Below, one piece after another: positions 61,382 through 64,000 of a DNA stretch of 64,000 nt. The notes beneath the pieces are model-generated. The model was not told the DNA's origin. It saw only the letters and a program-made list of their open reading frames with translations, and did not search any database. The translations under genes and the position numbers were made by a program. The DNA is from Pseudomonadales bacterium (lineage in GTDB: Bacteria > Pseudomonadota > Gammaproteobacteria > Pseudomonadales > Azotimanducaceae), in the NCBI GenBank assembly GCA_022448085.1, contig JAKUTH010000005.1, positions 1-64,000 on the forward strand, in the 5' to 3' direction. Within the stretch, counting starts at the first letter, position 1. The number at the start of each line of letters is the position of its first letter.

Positions 61382-64000
61382 CTACTCGGCGAACGGACCG
61401 GTGATCTCGTAGGTGATGCCGTAAGCCGAGTCACCCTCCGGACCACGTTGTGAGCTGAAATAGAGCCGCGTCATATCCGACGTGAACGCCGGACCCGTCA
61501 TTTCCGAATTGCCCTGACCAATGACGCGAACGATTGGCACCACGTAATCATTAGCAATGGCACACAACTCCATGTTGCCACCGTCTTCCGCGATGATGAC
61601 ATCGCCCGCGGGACTCATCTCGAGATTATCGAGACCTGATGCGAGTCCGCCGTTCATATCCGTCGCCTGATCGTAGATGATCGTCATCGTGTCGTTATCA
61701 ATGTCGTACTGATAGACGCGGTTATCGTTCTTGGTCGTGAAATACATCGACCGAGCGTGATAGTCGAGTCCTTCCCCGCCATTAAACGATGTGGCCGGCC
61801 CGTACTGGTAGCGTGTTTCAACACCGTTCGCCACGGTTGGGTCGCCAATTGCGCCCCACGTGACGTTGTTGTCAGCATCCACCACGGCGACTTCTAAGGC
61901 TCCCGAGCTAAGATCCGAGCGCGCAATGGTTGAGGCCGCTAGACCAGCATCAAAGCTGATATCCGAGCTCGCGGTTTGATTCTGATGCACTTCCACCGCC
62001 AGCACATTCGTACCAGACGTCGTCGCAACCAGTTCCGCATCAAAGCTGACATCTGAGCTCGTGGCACTCACCTGATGCACTTCAACCGCCAGTACATTTT
62101 CGGCAGTCGTTGTCCTCGACGCGATGAACTCGGGATCAAAACTCACGTCCGAGCTACCCGCGCTGCTTTGATGGACTTCGACCGCGACCACGTTTTCGCC
62201 GGCGACCAGACCGTCGAGTGCGACATCGTACATATAGCTCGTACTTTCACTCCCGGCATCGCCCGACGTCGTCTGGAACGTAATGACGCCGTCACCCATA
62301 TTGAGCGAACGTGCCACTTCAGTGCCATTGAGGTACACAACGCAACCATCGTCGCGTTGGGTTTTCATGCAAAGCGCGGTGATGTCGGATATATCCGCGA
62401 CCGTGAATGTATGCCGAAAGTAGTAGGTGACATGACCGCTCGTGATCAGCGTGTTCTCATCGCCCTCGGTGAAGCCCAACTCGGCAGCACCCGTCGTCCA
62501 ACTGGAGTCGTCAAAATCGCTCGCGGTCCACGTCGTGCCTTGGTCGGTGCCGTCGTCGAGATAGCTCCAATCCGCTTTTCTCGCAATCAAAGCCTCCGTC
62601 GTCGGCGTCGCATCGCCGGCCAACAAGAGGCTCGCATCGACCGTGAACGGATGAAAGTTATTGCCGTCATCCGACGCATTCTCTGCATAATCTCCCGCGC
62701 CAATCGTTCCCGCGGCAAGCCCGTCACGGGCCACCTCGGTACCGTTCAGATAGACGATGGCCCCGTCGTCGCGCTTGAGGTTGACCGTTAAGGCGGAAAT
62801 ATCGCCAAGGTCAGCGACCGAGAAGGTATGACGGAAATAATACGTCGTCGCACCACTTTGGATGAGTGTGGCTTCATCCCCTTCGGTGAACCCAAGTTCC
62901 GCAGGTCCTGTCGACCAGCTTGAATCATCAAAGCTAGCCGCTTGCCATGCAGTACCTTGATCCGTGGCGTCATCCAAGTAACTCCACGTCGAGCCTTTCG
63001 AAACAATCACTCTGGACGGATCCGCAGACGAGATCAGCGATCCCATCGCGATTGACGTCGCGGTGTAACCCACCGGATCAGCTCCATCACTCGTCGATTG
63101 TGACGCATAAGTGATGGTGCCCGTTGGCATCGCCGTCCTATGCACCTCGGTGCCGTTGAGGTACACCACGGCGCCATCATCGACTTCGAGTGACAGCGTC
63201 AGCGCCGAAAGATCGGTCCCTGCCAAGTCCGTCGAAAATTCAGAGCGGAAATAGTAGGTATTGGCATTGGTGTCATTGATCAGCGTCGCCTCGTCGCCTT
63301 CGTTAAACCCAAGTTCACCGGCTCCGGAAGCCCAGCCCGAGTCATCAAATCCAACCTGCCGCCAGGCCGACCCTTGATCGGTGTTGTCGTCGAGATAGCT
63401 CCAGGTCGCCTCCTGCGCCACGAGATCTTGGCTACCGGCCACCCGAACGGTCGTCGGGGTAAACCGATAAAAATTTCCATCCGATCGGTCTTCGGTTTCG
63501 TACACGATGCCCGTGTCTGGGTCGACTGCCGCGGCTTCGTGATTAAACTCCCCCAACGCTTCGCGCTTGGTCGCCGCCGTCGCACCCGTAATATCGCATT
63601 CGTAGGTATAGCCATCTGCCATTTCTTCGCACGTGAGCCAGGTCCCCCACGGAGTAGTGCCACCTGCGCAATTACGTCGGGTATTCGTACAAATGGAGTA
63701 GGCGTCCGTGATGTTTCCACTCGAGTCAAACCGGATTGCGCCAACGCCGCCTTGGCTGCCACTCTCGGCATTCGATACGTAAATCCAACCGCCGTCATCG
63801 GTATCAAATACGGCACCTCCATCCGGCGCCCGAACCCAAGGAAAGTCGGTACCCGCAACATTTTGTGTCGTCTGCGCAATGACGCGTGACGTAAAACCTT
63901 CGGGCAACTGCAAACCGTTGTCATCAGCCCCTTGAAGCGCACCGAGATTCGTAAGGTAGGTGCGAGGCAGTGGGTTGCCCTCAGCCTCTGCCGCAGCAGC
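61382..64000 (-). CDS. PhoX/DUF839-like secreted protein with inserted jelly-roll domains (5' end outside window)
   Basis: The frame is open to the window edge, so 872 residues are a partial product; the methionine-like start at 63913 is a TTG inside the gene. The N-terminal part matches the PhoX/DUF839 propeller: LPEGFTSRVIAQT, WIYVSNAESG, GTWLTCEE, NHEAAAVDPDTGIVYETED. The same propeller resumes near 61925 (DLSSGALEVAVVDAD, GLDNLEMSPAGDVIIAEDGG). Between them lie about 500 residues of repeated WSYLDD domains (listed separately). The sequence is low in cysteine and rich in Asp/Ser/Thr/Gly, suiting an exported protein. A calcium-dependent phosphatase role is possible but unproven, since several DUF839 proteins are uncharacterised. 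Confidence 0.8.
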   Translation of the reverse strand, partial: AAAAEAEGNPLPRTYLTNLGALQGADDNGLQLPEGFTSRVIAQTTQNVAGTDFPWVRAPDGGAVFDTDDGGWIYVSNAESGSQGGVGAIRFDSSGNITDAYSICTNTRRNCAGGTTPWGTWLTCEEMADGYTYECDITGATAATKREALGEFNHEAAAVDPDTGIVYETEDRSDGNFYRFTPTTVRVAGSQDLVAQEATWSYLDDNTDQGSAWRQVGFDDSGWASGAGELGFNEGDEATLINDTNANTYYFRSEFSTDLAGTDLSALTLSLEVDDGAVVYLNGTEVHRTAMPTGTITYASQSTSDGADPVGYTATSIAMGSLISSADPSRVIVSKGSTWSYLDDATDQGTAWQAASFDDSSWSTGPAELGFTEGDEATLIQSGATTYYFRHTFSVADLGDISALTVNLKRDDGAIVYLNGTEVARDGLAAGTIGAGDYAENASDDGNNFHPFTVDASLLLAGDATPTTEALIARKADWSYLDDGTDQGTTWTASDFDDSSWTTGAAELGFTEGDENTLITSGHVTYYFRHTFTVADISDITALCMKTQRDDGCVVYLNGTEVARSLNMGDGVITFQTTSGDAGSESTSYMYDVALDGLVAGENVVAVEVHQSSAGSSDVSFDPEFIASRTTTAENVLAVEVHQVSATSSDVSFDAELVATTSGTNVLAVEVHQNQTASSDISFDAGLAASTIARSDLSSGALEVAVVDADNNVTWGAIGDPTVANGVETRYQYGPATSFNGGEGLDYHARSMYFTTKNDNRVYQYDIDNDTMTIIYDQATDMNGGLASGLDNLEMSPAGDVIIAEDGGNMELCAIANDYVVPIVRVIGQGNSEMTGPAFTSDMTRLYFSSQRGPEGDSAYGITYEITGPFAE
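61931..62008 (-). repeat. Detached closing strands (VEVHQ segment) assigned to copy 1
   Basis: About 26 residues, NVLAVEVHQNQTASSDISF and on, are a second orphan domain end. After them the PhoX-like propeller resumes, consistent with copy 1 being inserted in the propeller and copies 2 and 3 inside copy 1. Confidence 0.65.
62021..62101 (-). repeat. Detached closing strands (VEVHQ segment) assigned to copy 2
   Basis: About 27 residues, NVLAVEVHQVSATSSDVSF to LVA, match the end of copy 3 but have no domain body before them. They directly follow copy 3, as expected if copy 3 was inserted into copy 2. Confidence 0.65.
62114..62596 (-). repeat. WSYLDD domain copy 3, complete
   Basis: About 161 residues run from ALIARKADWSYLDDGTDQG through AELGFTEGDENTL, YYFRHTF, DDGCVVYLNGTEVAR and GLVAGENVVAVEVHQ to SFDPEFIAS. 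This is the only copy with both halves joined and defines the intact domain. Confidence 0.75.
62615..63013 (-). repeat. WSYLDD domain copy 2, N-terminal part
   Basis: About 133 residues contain TWSYLDDATDQGTAW, AELGFTEGDEATL, YYFRHTF and DDGAIVYLNGTEVAR. The copy stops at ASLLLAG. Its closing VEVHQ strands are probably those at 62021-62101. Confidence 0.75.
63029..63427 (-). repeat. WSYLDD domain copy 1, N-terminal part
   Basis: About 133 residues begin DLVAQEATWSYLDDNTDQG and contain GELGFNEGDEATL, YYFRSEF and DDGAVVYLNGTEV. The copy stops at the MGSLIS strand. The closing VEVHQ strands expected next are not here but occur at 61931-62008. Confidence 0.75.

Noticed and set aside
61931-63427. 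Repeats in the PhoX-like gene considered as CRISPR or tandem DNA repeats
   Set aside because: They are protein-domain repeats of about 400 bases with diverged DNA and a continuous reading frame.

Overview
The window is a stretch of a gammaproteobacterial chromosome, probably from an uncultured, possibly marine, lineage. The evidence is the gene order. The blocks rrn-tyrS-M23 peptidase-anmK-erpA, sfsA-aminotransferase-dksA-gluQ-pcnB, pnp-rpsO-truB-rbfA-infB-nusA-rimP-tRNA(fMet)-tRNA(Leu)-secG-tpiA-glmM-ftsH-yhbY-greA-carBA-dapB-dnaJ-dnaK-grpE-hrcA-recN-bamE-ratA, and smpB match the order I know from Pseudomonas and Xanthomonas relatives. Non-ATG starts (TTG, GTG) are frequent. The species cannot be named from the sequence alone.

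Layout. Bases 1-3216 hold an rRNA operon on the minus strand: promoter, boxA, 16S, tRNA-Ile, tRNA-Ala and the first ~705 nt of 23S. Bases 3275-12335 hold tyrS, a murein peptidase, anhydro-MurNAc kinase, an Fe-S carrier, haem genes (hemJ, hemL), a PfkB kinase, sfsA and an aminotransferase. Bases 12485-19860 hold dksA, gluQ, pcnB, a deoxynucleoside kinase, pgi and acs. Bases 19876-49166 are a long, almost entirely minus-strand block for translation and transcription factors, cell-wall precursor synthesis, proteolysis, carbamoyl phosphate and lysine synthesis, and heat shock, with recN and bamE on the plus strand. Compared with the usual order, folK, folP, rlmE and fur are absent from their expected positions.

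Bases 49757-64000 are the accessory end. A three-gene oxidoreductase run (MDR protein, 2-hydroxyacid dehydrogenase, SDR) is followed by an acyl-CoA dehydrogenase, a sulfatase paired with a HisA of the eukaryotic (HIS6) type, and a co-oriented trio of a predicted ferritin-like diiron protein, an ABC1/UbiB-type atypical kinase and a two-nucleotide-site flavoprotein. Next come a SelW-like selenoprotein, a DUF188 protein and a partial PhoX-like protein.

The most notable items are: (1) an SelW/Rdx gene at 60457-60672 with an in-frame UGA in a CxxU motif and a bacterial SECIS-like hairpin just downstream, which ordinary gene finding would miss; (2) a PhoX-like protein whose propeller is interrupted by three jelly-roll-like domains that appear nested inside one another; (3) the diiron-ABC1-flavoprotein trio, which resembles the enzyme types of ubiquinone hydroxylation but is not a known operon to me; and (4) a eukaryote-type HisA next to a sulfatase, away from any his genes. 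Regulatory signals seen include a pyrBI-like attenuator candidate before carA, a sigma-32-type promoter before dnaK, and a near-consensus promoter for the initiator tRNA.
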